The translations under genes and the position numbers were made by a program. Below the pieces are notes generated by a model that made no database searches, had not been told where the DNA came from, and saw only the letters and a program-made list of their open reading frames with translations. DNA of 64,000 nt from Daucus carota subsp. sativus (lineage: Eukaryota; Streptophyta; Magnoliopsida; Apiales; Apiaceae), in assembly GCF_001625215.2 (NCBI RefSeq), contig NC_030384.2, positions 25,842,527-25,906,526 of the forward strand. The letters run 5' to 3'. Within the stretch, counting starts at the first letter, position 1; each line of letters starts with the position of its first letter. This document shows, one piece after another, positions 11,807 through 22,723 of this stretch.

Positions 11807-12025
11807 CTATTGTGAGCCACTGAACCTGTGGTCTATAACGTATCGCGATTTTGCTGGAACAGGAGCAGTGACAGGCATTGCAAGGGGAGTTTCCGATGGA
11901 GATGAAGAGGGAGTAGGGGACTCATGTGTAGAAGCAATCAATTGAAATCTATTTCCTCCGGTTATCTTTACTGCAGTCATTAGAAGGACCACTACTAGAA
12001 TTGTTAATCCCATCTGGTTAGCCAT
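11807..12025 (-). CDS. Small secreted proline/serine-rich peptide, AGP-peptide-like
   Basis: A 72-residue protein starting MANQMGLTILVVVLLMTAVK, a clear signal peptide with a likely cleavage near residue 24. A Pro/Ser/Thr/Ala stretch (about 33-57) follows with SP, TP and AP dipeptides of the kind that are hydroxylated and arabinosylated in arabinogalactan peptides. It ends in a short charged tail (RYVIDHRFSGSQ) instead of the hydrophobic GPI-anchor signal of typical AG peptides. That makes a processed signalling peptide an alternative. A TATA box at 12089-12097 on the same strand supports transcription. No paralogue in the window. The family is not certain. Confidence 0.6.
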   Translation of the reverse strand: MANQMGLTILVVVLLMTAVKITGGNRFQLIASTHESPTPSSSPSETPLAMPVTAPVPAKSRYVIDHRFSGSQ

Positions 12026-12088
12026 TATATCTGTATTAAATCTAAAATCTTGTAGTACATGTTAAGGGTTAATAGAGAACTGTCTTTA

Positions 12089-12097
12089 TATTTATAG
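12089..12097 (-). promoter_or_regulatory. TATA box of the small secreted peptide gene
   Basis: On the minus strand CTATAAATA lies about 64 bp upstream of the ATG at 12025, leaving room for a 30-40 nt leader. Confidence 0.55.
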
Positions 12098-12760
12098 ACA
12101 TATAGTAGAGGGTATATGTTAAGAGTTAATCAGAAATCCCATCTGTTTACCTGTATCAGTATGCATCTCACTATGATCAGTTTTACCTGAATAATGTTTT
12201 TATGTGTATTGCTTCATTAGGGCACCAGCATAATGATCATATTTGCAGTCCATCAACAGCTAAACTGTACGTTTCTTAGATGGTGATATGCGTTTGTGTG
12301 CTTAGACAAATCCACGTAAAAAACAAGAGTGTATACAAGCAACATTTTTATTATAATATTTTGCATCATATTTTTTATAGTAGAAATCGGGAATCAAAAC
12401 TAATCGGTTGACCTAACAATTCAAAATTTATAGGAAATATCTCGGAGATTTTGAATAAATTGAAGATTTTTAATCAAACTAGAGTTTAATCGACTAAACA
12501 GAAATTTCTCTCATTCAAAAAAAAGGGATAAGCCAAGAAATGTGGATATTGTCTTAACACCAACTTTGTATAATTTAAAAGTACAAATTTGAAATAATTA
12601 TGATAATCCTTAGTATATTGATCATGGTGGGAGGATGGGTTTGCTGAAGATTATTATAATTATTAATTGCAGACGGCGTTTATGGATTTCAGCAGCTGCG
12701 TTATGCCATTTAATACATATAAGAATGGCCAAATAAGAACGGCACATATATAAAACGGTC

Positions 12761-12948
12761 TTTCTAATGTGTGCCCAAGGGCACACAATAAGCACCAATT
12801 TTCATGAAAATGGCTTGTTTTGATTGGTGGAATTGATGTGAATGCAGGGGGACCATTTACATTTATTATCCATCCACCAATCAAAAGTTAGTATTCTCAT
12901 GAATGTTAGTGACTATTGTGTGCCTTTGGGCACACCATAGAAAATTCG
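12761..12948. mobile_element. MITE with GTGTGCCC ends, copy 1
   Basis: The left end reads TTTCTAATGTGTGCCCAAGG followed by GCACACAATAAGCACC. The right end is its inverted relative (GTGTGCCTTTGGGCACACCA, then TAGAAAA). Each end is itself a small palindrome (GTGCCCAAGGGCAC). About 190 bp, non-coding. Two related copies are at 14279-14465 and 19437-19533. Confidence 0.75.
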
Positions 12949-14278
12949 TATATAAAAATAGCCGAAGTCCTCCAACAAACACAAGGGCCAGTTATACATA
13001 CTAAGGATAAGGCACTTTGGTTAATTATGGGGAGTGTGGCTATAAAAATTGGCCACACACAGAATCACAAATAATGACATATATCTGCTTAGCACATATG
13101 ATTATCGAGTTCCAGTCAAGTCGAGGGAACTCAACCTAATATTATTATGTCAAGACTCGCTACTCCACAATAATATGATATTGTCCGCACAGGTTTTTTT
13201 TGGATATCTCCACTAGTATGATATCTCCACAAGTCTTCATACTAGTGGAGTTATCTGCCATGTTATACTAGCTTTTGCCTCTCCCACACTTGATATGGGA
13301 CAACTCCTAACAATTAATTCGAGTTGCAGTTCAACCAAATCCGGTTTCAATCTATAGCCCTATGTACAAACATGTCGCTTATAGACCATCAACGATTCAA
13401 ACCCTAAATATCGTCATATATGCGTCGTAGGGGTACTTCCAATTTTACACATACCCCACACTAATAACTATAATTTTTATCGTCAAGATAACCTCAACTT
13501 TCTTCTCACGTCGGAGGGGCATTAGGGCATTATCTGACAAGTATGTACTTACACTCAAATATTTAAGATATTCGAATATATAAGACCAATTTCAGTCTAA
13601 ATCAAAAGGCTGCAAGATTTAAATTCCGTCAAGTTGAAGTGAAGATTTGAAACTAATAATTAATGGATTAATCAGTACAATCGAATTTGCAGCTGATTTT
13701 ACTTTCACTTGAGAAAATAAATCGACACGTCTTCTTGAAATGAAAACTCTTAAAAGCAAGCATATATAGTGTTGTTTGGTCACCAATCTTTCAAAAAAAA
13801 AAAAAAATCCCTTATTTTTTTTTAAAAATAGAGGCTTATTTCATAAAAAGTACGGTTGTATGTACTTTTCTCCAAAAGTGAGCCTTTATTTCTGGAAAAT
13901 ATGGTTAGCCAAACTGTCGCATAGACAGCTTCCACCTTCCCAAACTTCTACTACGACTCCAGGTTGTTTAATATAGATCCTTTTTTTACTATTAACATTG
14001 TATGTATTCATAAACATCTAAACGTTATCAATAGATATTCATTTAAAATATGTAAAAAAAAAAGAGTTAAGAATGAGCCACGATCATAGAACAGACCAAG
14101 CACACAAATTTACAGATTGCATTAGAATCTCAGTCTGTTTTTATACACAAACAAACCGCAATATTGTCTCAGTAAATGTAGCTCCAACCCAGTTTTTTAA
14201 ACATAAAGTCGAACTTAAGGCATGCATATATACATGCGCGACATGAATCAGATTAATAACATGATTTAATTCTTCGGT
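12949..14278. other. Intergenic, no gene seen
   Basis: AT-rich sequence with short inverted blocks near 13190-13260 (TCCACTAGTATGATATC paired with a nearby CATACTAGTGGAG). No protein-like frame. Confidence 0.4.
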
Positions 14279-14465
14279 TTTTCTATGATGTGCCCATGGG
14301 CACACAATAAGCAGAAATGTTGATAAATTTGCTTTGTTTTAATTGGCTTACAATCTTTAATAATGGCGGCCCCCTGCATTCACAACAGCCACACCAATCA
14401 AAATACACCAAATTTATAGATTTTAGTGCTTAATTAGCATGTGCTCATGGGTAGACACTAGAAAA
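14279..14465. mobile_element. MITE with GTGTGCCC ends, copy 2
   Basis: The left end TTCTATGATGTGCCCATGGG and right end (GTGCTCATGGGTAGACACTAG) are inverted relatives of each other and of copy 1. The interior shares CCCCCTGCATTCACA and CACCAATCAAAA with copy 1 in inverted order. The right end is more decayed. Confidence 0.72.
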
Positions 14466-15589
14466 TCCCTTAATTCTTACATAATATTTTATATCTGATT
14501 GAGATCATACGATAGAAACTTATCATACGGTCTCATTCACCTAGCAATCAAAGAGCATACCAATATTTTGGAATGGCATATAAGAAATGCTCTGAAGTTG
14601 CATATCATATGCAATAAAGATTTGAATATAATAGGAATTCTCCAAAATAATTTTAAGTGCTAATATTGTGAAGGACTTCTCTACATCTTGTCATCTTCTT
14701 TTATGGACTTGTCGATAAGTTGATTTTTAGACTTATCAATAAGTCACTTTTCTTAAGTTGTCTTGACTTGTTGATAAAATTTCCAATCCTCAACATAGCA
14801 TTCTAGACTTTGCTTCACGAGAGTTCACGATATAGCTTTATGACTTATGACTTTGCTACATGTGACTTCTCGATATAGCTTTTTGGTGAAAATGCGTCTT
14901 ACAGGACATCCTAGTATATTTAGGATTTTTCCTAAGAACCTGCTGACTAGCTCCGTCACAAACACACATATGTAAATCGGACTAACCGAGCAATAAGACC
15001 TAGTTGAGTGGGAACTTCGTGCGATGTAGGGTTTGGGACCCGATCTCCTTTGATAAAATCTTCCCACTGTCTCTTCAACTCGGGTGAGCGCCTGAGAGCT
15101 GGTGAAGTTCGGACCTCGTGACCCTTTGGATCAAGGCAAGACTTGAGTTCACTGTATGAGACTTCAATATGTAGTTCTTTGATTTCACTATATGAAACTT
15201 CTTTACTTGTTATTTCATCTGCCGTAAGAGACTTCCTGCATTGACTTCAATATGTTGTCAAGAAGTGGACTTGGCAAGTTTCTGAGGCTTCTATATATTT
15301 ATAAAAAATGCCCTTCTCGATATCAGCTTAGGCAAATCTCTAATTTCATAAAATTTATTCTTCCAAATTTTAATTCTATGTTATGAGTCATGAGGTATGA
15401 AAAATTTCATAAATTTCTGTCAAAAGTAGAGAAATTATTCTTAAATTTCTTAAACTTATATCTCCAGACTTAAAAATTAGAGAATCTTTCAATCTTTACA
15501 TGAATTACACACTTTACTCCAATCACATTCGAAGTTCTCAACATTTAGAAGGCATACATGAATAAATCTTGACAAGTTCAAGATGACAC
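14466..15589. other. Intergenic, possible old transposon remnant
   Basis: Repeated short blocks of the type ACTTGTCGATAAGT and ACTTCACTATATGA, and a GC-richer part at 14930-15140 that looks unlike its surroundings. No recognisable protein domain. Origin unknown. Confidence 0.3.
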
Positions 15590-15980
15590 TAGGGTCTGTT
15601 TGGGAGTGCAGTTACAAATTGTTGTGTTGTCAAGAAAACTGCTGGTAGAATAAGCGTTGTTACAAAAATCAGATTACTATTTGATAAGTTTTTGATATGG
15701 GCTTATTTTGAGTTATAATATAAAAAAATAATGTTTTTGTTGAGGTTTGATAATAAAATCTGTAACAGCTACCTGCAAAAGCTGAAAAGAAGCTTTTTCC
15801 AAAAGTATGACAAGAGCTTCTTTTTCCAAAAGTATGGGACGAGCTGCTTTTTCTAAAAGCAGTTTTTCATCTAAAAACTGTTGTTCGGAAAAGATGTTTT
15901 AAAATTTACCAAACAGTTTTTCACATGCTTTTCAGCAAAAAGCTGTTGTTGTCTGCAATAGCAACCCCAAACACTACCTA
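15590..15980. mobile_element. Possible hAT-like MITE
   Basis: The left end TAGGGTCTGTTTGGGAGTGC pairs with the right end CCCCAAACACTACCTA as an imperfect inverted repeat. The TAGGG...GTTTGGG type of end is common in plant hAT-derived MITEs. The interior is rich in AAAAGCTG/CAGCTTTT palindromes. I found no 8-bp target duplication, so the assignment is tentative. Confidence 0.55.
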
Positions 15981-17346
15981 ATGCTTGTTATAATGTAGGC
16001 ATATCTTATACTTAGCAAATTTTATATTTAATATGTTTTAAATAAGTGCATAATATTTCAAATAGTATCTTGATAGCAAGATATTCAAAATTTATAATAC
16101 TATGGATTTTAAAGAGTAAACTTCATAGCTGTGGCCAAACTTTACACGAGCTACAAAAAATTGGCTAGGTTTTCAAATTCTCAGAAATGTGGCTAAATAT
16201 TATCTCCGCTTTTTAAAGGAGTTGCTCCCGTTAAAGTGTCGTTAAAAACTTCAGGTTAACTGATATAATTAGATTTTCTAAGGGGTATTTTAGTCTAATA
16301 CTTAGAAAATATATATTATGTGCTAAAAAGGAAAATTGAACATACTTTACCATTACCAAACCCTAATTAAAAAGAGGAAGCGATCAGTAGGAATGAGGGG
16401 AAGTTCATGGAGACTATTGTTAACCAATTTTAATGAGAAGAATCAGAGTAATATTGGGTCACCTACTTGTGGGTTTGAGAGGATAATTCTCTGTCTTTTT
16501 ATCTAATGGGCTTCAGTTATTTTGTGTTTTTAACCAGTTAATTATGATTTCGATTGTTACTTTTTCTAGCATGAGCAGTGGCCATAGATCTGTATGTTTC
16601 ATTGAAGCACACAAGTGTTTGATAAAAGTCCCTTTAAAATTATTTGCTTGAGCAACCTTTTGGATCACTTGTAAACACTGATATATTCATGATAAGAAGA
16701 TTTCTAGTGTAGTAAGACCCTTCACACACACACATATTTTATTTTTGCTATAATTTTAATTGTATTGTATAAAGGGAGTAACATATGACTAGTGTGAACT
16801 TAATGATGACGAAGGTTTAAAATTAAAATCACATAAAGCATCTAAAATCACATGCAAATAATGACATTTAAAATTGAAACATGTCAAAAGTGAAAAGTTT
16901 TACAATGTAACATCCCTCTAACAACTTAACAAAAAATGCCAATTAAAATTTAGGCTAGTCAAGAACGGACAATTAATGTATCATGTAACGGCATTCTTCC
17001 CACCTAACAAATGTTGTATATTATTTTAATTATTATATGTTTCGTGTTAATTACTTAATATGGATGAACCATTTTCAATACCTATTAAATATATAATAAG
17101 TATCCAATTAAGCCTTCTTTTCAAAATCGTGGATGATTTAGAAGAGTTACTATATAAACATACTATCACAACTTATGTTTACCGAGTTCCCGAATTATAT
17201 CATTTTCGACATTAAGGTTGATTATTGCTTTAAAAGTTTTAGTGATGGTGAATATAAAATACACATGATGATCTTATAAAACAATTTTTTTATTGAAACA
17301 TAGACTTGTAAATACTACATGCACTAAAATCTATTTAGACAACACC
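15981..17346. other. Intergenic, no gene seen
   Basis: AT-rich DNA with a 16120-16320 block (GTGGCCAAACTTTACACGAG and following) that has the look of a dispersed plant repeat. No open frame with protein character. Confidence 0.35.
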
Positions 17347-18189
17347 TTATTGTGCACGATGAGGTGTTGTTTTATTTGAAGTTTTTTGACTTCTTGGAAC
17401 ATATTTTCTCATCCAAACATGTTTACCATTAATGGTAAACTTAGCCTTCGGCAATCCATTGAGGATGGTATAAATTATGTCAACTTCAAAGAATACAATT
17501 CTAGCAAAGAGTGGTTGATCTCCAATCTTTCTCACTTCTTCCATGGAAAATGATTCAATGCAGTCTCCAAAATTTTGCACAAGAAATTCGCGAATTTCCC
17601 ACTCGGTCACTGGATAGCCTTTGGAAAATGTAGCAAACATAGTCCGATTTTCATGAGGCAAAACACTACTGCTAGAACCATTAGACAACATTAATTGCAT
17701 GGAAAGTTGCTGTTGGCTCTCTGCTATCCGTCGAGCTTCGTTATGAAATACAGTTTGTTGCATTAAATCACTAAAAGCCTGCATACAAATTTGTGTTCGA
17801 ACTATTTCCACTCCAGATATTGCAAGTGTTTGATTGTTTTGCAAATACTGGAGTGAAAATCCATGTATGAAGCTTTGTGTAAAATTAATATCATTGACTT
17901 CATTTATGAGATGTAGTTGTGGATTATTGATAAAATTGAGGCATATGTCAGCCTCATCTACAAGCTCACTAATGAGTTGGATGGGTAAATGGATGATTCT
18001 TCGTATGATGCCTAGGAAACCGACCCGCTCAAGCCACAACCAAAAGGACATGGTATTCATGGCATCCATGGGATCGCAGAATAGTTCTGTCACAAGAATC
18101 ATGTATAACATACGATCCATGGTGTGAAACACACGAAATTTTGCTTCAGAAATATGGACTTGCGTAGGCCAATTAGAGAAACCTTCCAT
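17347..18189 (-). CDS. Plant-specific RRM-like protein, intact
   Basis: A 280-residue protein in one exon. The N-terminal half is helical, with motifs such as FHTMDRMLYMILV and FWLWLERVGFLGIIRRI (about residues 21-65). The C-terminal part (about 183-268) has an RRM-like fold signature: TMFATFSKGYP as an RNP2-like strand, PLFARIVFFEV as an RNP1-like strand, and HVWMRKYVPR near the end. This matches an uncharacterised plant family whose members pair the FHTMDR-type domain with a degenerate RRM; its function is unknown. A TATA box lies at 18675-18684. The leader between it and the ATG may be spliced, since TGAATGTAG just upstream of the ATG is a good acceptor. Two broken paralogues form the inverted repeat at 21892-23541. 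Confidence 0.75.
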   Translation of the reverse strand: MEGFSNWPTQVHISEAKFRVFHTMDRMLYMILVTELFCDPMDAMNTMSFWLWLERVGFLGIIRRIIHLPIQLISELVDEADICLNFINNPQLHLINEVNDINFTQSFIHGFSLQYLQNNQTLAISGVEIVRTQICMQAFSDLMQQTVFHNEARRIAESQQQLSMQLMLSNGSSSSVLPHENRTMFATFSKGYPVTEWEIREFLVQNFGDCIESFSMEEVRKIGDQPLFARIVFFEVDIIYTILNGLPKAKFTINGKHVWMRKYVPRSQKTSNKTTPHRAQ

Positions 18190-18674
18190 GACTGATGTGT
18201 AAGTGTGTCAAAAGCCTACATTCAAAAATCAAAAAAGACAATGTATTAGTACGCAATCTAGCTTATTTTTTATTAGTGTGTTCGGGTGTCAAACCATCTT
18301 AGAATCAATTGATTCTTAGAAGATTCATAAGTGGTATACAATTACACTTGTTACTTATAAGTTCTCCAAATATATAAGAGAGGTATAGTAGGACTTGATA
18401 TACAAATTGTTGAATCAAAGAAACATTGAGAAGATATATATGGATATTAAAAAAAGAAAAAAAACTTCATGAATGAAGGAATGAAAATAAGTTTTATTTT
18501 GATATCCTTATGAGTTGAGAAATAGGTATGATCAAGCGTATCTATTGTAGAATGTAAATAGATCTAAACGATAAAGATGAAAAGAATGCCAACTCAAAGA
18601 AAGTAAACAAGCTTACTAGTTTTGAGTAGAAGAGATGTTGAAGCTTGTTATGAATAAAAAAAACTCTCACGAGC

Positions 18675-18684
18675 CCTTTTATAG
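18675..18684 (-). promoter_or_regulatory. Probable TATA box of the RRM-like gene
   Basis: On the minus strand CTATAAAAGG stands about 490 bp upstream of the ATG. A leader of that length with an acceptor-like TGTAG near 18220 suggests a 5' UTR intron. Confidence 0.5.
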
Positions 18685-19436
18685 CAAATTTGTGTAATGG
18701 TAGATGACTTCGAGAAATATTATAATAAATAGATATTTACAATTTTCAAATATGTACAAAGATGCAATTAACGCATTTACTACTATATTTTTGTCATTGT
18801 TCTAAGCATGCACGCACTTACACACACACACACATATGACAGCTCATGACAGTTGTAAATCTAAAAGTGACAAGCACAAAGAAGTATATGATGGACAAAA
18901 TTACATGCAAAAAAAGCCTAACTAAAATTTATATAGGTCCAAATGTGGTTAAGATTAAGATGTAACGTCTTCCAGCCTAGCCTAGTCTACCCACCTAACA
19001 AAGGCATTATGTTATTTTTTTTATTTAATAATTAAATATTAATTTTGGTGAACGACGTTCTAATCTTACAATTTCATATGTATTAACACATCAAAGTTTT
19101 ATAACATTTCCTAAATTGATGAAATTCCGTCATATATGTAACACAAAAGATATCGCGAAGATAAATTAAAGATAATATACATGATAATACAAGGTATGAA
19201 AATTATTTCACAATAAAATTTGCATTATTCATTACGGTAAAATATTTTATATCCACAGAGTATATAAAAAACATGTAGATAGTTGAAAATATCATTTTAT
19301 GCGTACGAGAGTCGAGACGATATTTAACTCAATTTGTTTTTGAAATATACCAGTGGAAGTGAACATCCAGATAGAAATAGTATGAAAAAATAAGCCATAG
19401 TTAAGGCAGTCGTGACATTTCTCGTCATTAATTATT

Positions 19437-19533
19437 GAATTTTTTGTGGTGTGTCCATGAGCACATGCTAAGCCTTAAATTTTATAACTTTAACTGGTTT
19501 CGATTGGTTCATACTTCTCAATAATTATATATA
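19437..19533. mobile_element. MITE with GTGTGCCC ends, copy 3, truncated
   Basis: The left end GTGGTGTGTCCATGAGCACA and the following AAGCC and GATTGGTTCA blocks match copies 1 and 2. The sequence is cut at 19533, exactly where the Helitron begins. The right half was not found beyond the Helitron. Confidence 0.55.
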
Positions 19534-20754
19534 CTAGTTTATAACCCGTGCAATTCACGGGCAATTATAATATTTGTTATTTTATTGAATATATTTTAAG
19601 TTTAACTAATTTTATTTTGAAAATAAAATTATGACAAAATAATATGGTTGATTAAATTTTTTATTTAACAGCTGAATAAATTCTTAACAGTTAAGTTCGT
19701 CAAATGGCTAATTAAAAACTAGGTCGAATATTCATATTTTAATTGGAATGTTAAAAAATATTTTTTTACAAGTTATAATTTAAGGAGACTTATAAATCCA
19801 GATATAAACCAACCAATCAACTTAATAATATTTCGTTATTAATAATTAATACTATAGTATTGAACATATTATAAGTTAAAGCGAAGAGTAAACCCAAATA
19901 CCGAACTATCATACTAACCTATTTTTTAATGTTTTGATTTATTAGATAATAAAAAATGTATTATAACATATTAGAAATTAAGGAGGTCTGTGGGTTAAAT
20001 ACCAACCGACACACCAAACTCGACAGATCGATCGACTGACTGATCGACCGACGAACTAAACATTTCATGTTTCGACTTTAATAGTACGATAATATATAGT
20101 ATAGTGCAGATTGATAAATTAATTTTAAAGTGAGATCACTAGAGAATTTAAAAATAATGTTAATGTATTTTGGTTGAAAAATATGACCGATTATTTATTA
20201 ATAATTATATATAATATTATTATATTTTTATATATATATGTCGCTCGTGTTAATCGTAGAAGATCGGTTTTTTTAGTTAGAAAATCTAAAAAAGATAATG
20301 TTTTTCAATTAAAAAGATAATTACTATGTTGCTCGATGTTATTTTATAAGATTGAGATTTTTTAGTTAGAAGATATAAAAGATAATATATTTCGGTTCAA
20401 AGGAATAACTGGTTATATAGATAGGCCCATATTTTGGCCCAGGTACCACCAGTTATTTATTAGTAACTATATATAATATTATTATATTTTTATAAATATG
20501 TCGCCCGTGTTATTTGTAGAAGATCGATTTTTTTAGTTGGAAAATCTAAAAAAGATAATGTGTTTCAATTAAAAAGATAATTACTATATTGCTCGATGTT
20601 ATTTTAGAAGATTGAGATTTTTTTCGTTAGAATATATAAAAGATAATATATTTTAGTTAAAAGGAATAACTGGTTATATAGATAGACTCATATTTCGGCT
20701 CAGCTACCGACCAACCAAATTTTCAATTTTTCGACTTTAATAGTATAGTATAGA
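19534..20754 (-). mobile_element. Non-autonomous Helitron
   Basis: On the minus strand the element starts TCTATACTATACTATTAAAG directly after a host A. It ends with a hairpin (CCCGTG, 5-nt loop AATTG, CACGGG), then TTATAAA, then CTAG directly before a host T. The TC start, the CTRR end preceded by a short GC-rich hairpin, and insertion between A and T are the hallmarks of Helitrons. The interior is non-coding, very AT-rich, and contains a 262-bp direct duplication. Confidence 0.82.
20191..20716. repeat. 262-bp tandem duplication inside the Helitron
   Basis: Copies start near 20191 and 20453 (both TTATTTATTA...). They share blocks such as GAAAATCTAAAAAAGATAAT and GGAATAACTGGTTATATAGA. Confidence 0.7.
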
Positions 20755-21160
20755 TAGATGATTTGAGTTTGACATATTTTTTCTTATTTAATATTCTCCC
20801 ACTTGTTCATACTTCCTTTTTCATATTTATAACTAAATATGCGATCTTTTTTGAAAAAATATATTTTTGGAATAATAAAGATAATATTTATATAAATTAT
20901 ATTATTGAATGTTATTTGGAGAACTTCGTGTCATACTAACGTTATAATTTTTCATTCATCAGAGGCTTCAACTCTTTTAGAATCTACGTCATAAACTAAA
21001 AACACTATATAAACAATTCAGTAATAAATTATATGAATAATTTTAAATTTATAAATTACTTATCTAAAATATCTAAATCAGTTTTACTATAAATGATGTC
21101 TTTTAGTTGCAAAGACATCCGCTTCCTAGAAACCGATGTGTTAAGTTAATTTTTTTTGGA

Positions 21161-21175
21161 GGGGGGGGGGGGGGG
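21161..21175 (+). repeat. Poly-G tract
   Basis: A run of about 14-15 consecutive G bases in an otherwise AT-rich region. The length may be unreliable in the assembly. Confidence 0.7.
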
Positions 21176-21299
21176 ATAACGCACTTAATCCCCTATATCG
21201 TTCTTCTTTAGCAGTATTTTCCCAAATTTTCCCCCAAGCCAAAATCAAAATATAAAAATTAAAGGATAAATAATCAGATCTTAAAAGCATAAAACACAT

Positions 21300-21577
21300 A
21301 ACACATACACAAAACAGACCATCTTTCTCTATCTCTCTTTACCAGTTTCCCCAAACCCAAACTCAAAAACCCTAGATTTCACCAAGCAAATTAGCTCTAA
21401 TTCATGTAGAGGTCAACAAGTAATAGCTCAAATGAAGGTTAAAATCACACATGAGGCTCCAATTTGTTCCCGGCGTTGAGAGCTCCCGTCTTTGAAAGCT
21501 CCGAATTGCAAGCTCGATTTTACGCGATTGCTCATATAGTTTAACAACATCTCAATTATAACTCAGCACTGAATTAG
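21300..21577 (+). other. Candidate 5' UTR exon leading into the inverted repeat
   Basis: CT-rich leader-like sequence (ACCAGTTTCCCCAAACCCAA, then CCCTAGATTTCACC) ending at a good donor (GAATTAG then GTATGTCTG, donor at 21578). A matching acceptor, TTATTGTAG, ends at 21890, right where the inverted repeat begins. It may be the leader of the gene copy that became the left arm. No transcript evidence is available here. Confidence 0.35.
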
Positions 21578-21891
21578 GTATGTCTGAACGTAATTTATAT
21601 TCATTTGATTTTTAAAATCTCAAGTTTTTGTGCATGTTTAATTGGTCGTGTATCATTCCTTTTTAATATAAAACGTAAATGTTAACTGATATCATTCATT
21701 CTATTATTCACAAATTGTTTGTCTAAATTCAACTCCGGTCTTTACTTTTTGTTCATTTTTTTCTTTCCTTTTTAATGTTATTGTAATACTAAACTATTAT
21801 TAGCCAATCGTTCATTTGACCATTTTACCATTTAAAGAGCATAAAGTAGTTAATTTTCTTCACAAAGCTAATGAAGGACAATTATTGTAGA

Positions 21892-22707
21892 ATCCAATTG
21901 GCATATGCAAGTCACTATTTCTGAAGCTAAATTTCGTGTGTTTCACACAATAGATCGAATATTATACATGATTCTTGTGACAGATCTCTTATGTAATCCA
22001 ATAGATGCCATGAAAATCATGGCCTTTTGGTTATGGCTTGAGCGTATGGACTTTCTAAGTGTCATAAGAAGAATCATGCTCTTGCCTATCCACCTCATTA
22101 GTGTGCTTGTGGATGAGGCTAACGTATGCCTCAAATTCATCAATAACCCACAACTGCCTCTCACAAATGAATGCAATGATATTCATTTTACACAAAATCT
22201 CATACATGGATTCTCACTCTAGTATTTGCAAACGAATAAAACACTTGAGAAATTTGGAGTGGAAATAGTCCAAACTAAAATTTATTTTCTGGCTTTTAGT
22301 GATTTATGGAACAAACTATTATAAAAAGTGAAACTTGAAGGATAGCCCAGAACCAACAACAACTCTCCATACAACAAGGATGTCGTATAATGGTTCTAGC
22401 AATAGAGTGGTGCCTCATGAACAACAGACTATGTTTTCCACATTTTCCAAAGGCTATCTAGTGGTCATGTGGGAAATTCGACACTTTCTTGTGCAAAATT
22501 TTGGAGACTGCATTAAATCCATTTGCATGAAAAAGGTGAAGGAGATTGGAGATCAACCGTTATTTGCTCGAGTAGTATTCTTTGGAGTTAACATAATATA
22601 CATCGTCTAAGATGGTTTACCCAAGACTGAAATTTTCATTACTAATAAACATATTTGGACGAGGAAGTTTGTGCCAAGAAGTCTAAGAAATTCAAATGAA
22701 ACAACAC
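21892..22707 (+). pseudogene. Broken RRM-like gene copy, left arm of inverted repeat
   Basis: This copy matches the intact protein at 17347-18189 from its residue 8 or so to the C-terminus. It lacks the normal start region and carries an in-frame stop after FIHGFSL (near 22220), frame changes near 22310-22340, and a stop after NIIYIV (near 22608). It cannot make a full protein. It is more similar to the right arm at 22724-23541 than to the intact gene. Confidence 0.85.
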
Positions 22708-22723
22708 ACGTGTGCGTACAATG

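Noticed and set aside
12663..12884. 73-codon minus-strand frame
   Set aside because: It lies largely within a MITE and has no domain.
17834..18127. 97-codon plus-strand frame opposite the RRM-like gene
   Set aside because: Antisense shadow of the conserved frame; the same shadow appears in both arms of the inverted repeat.
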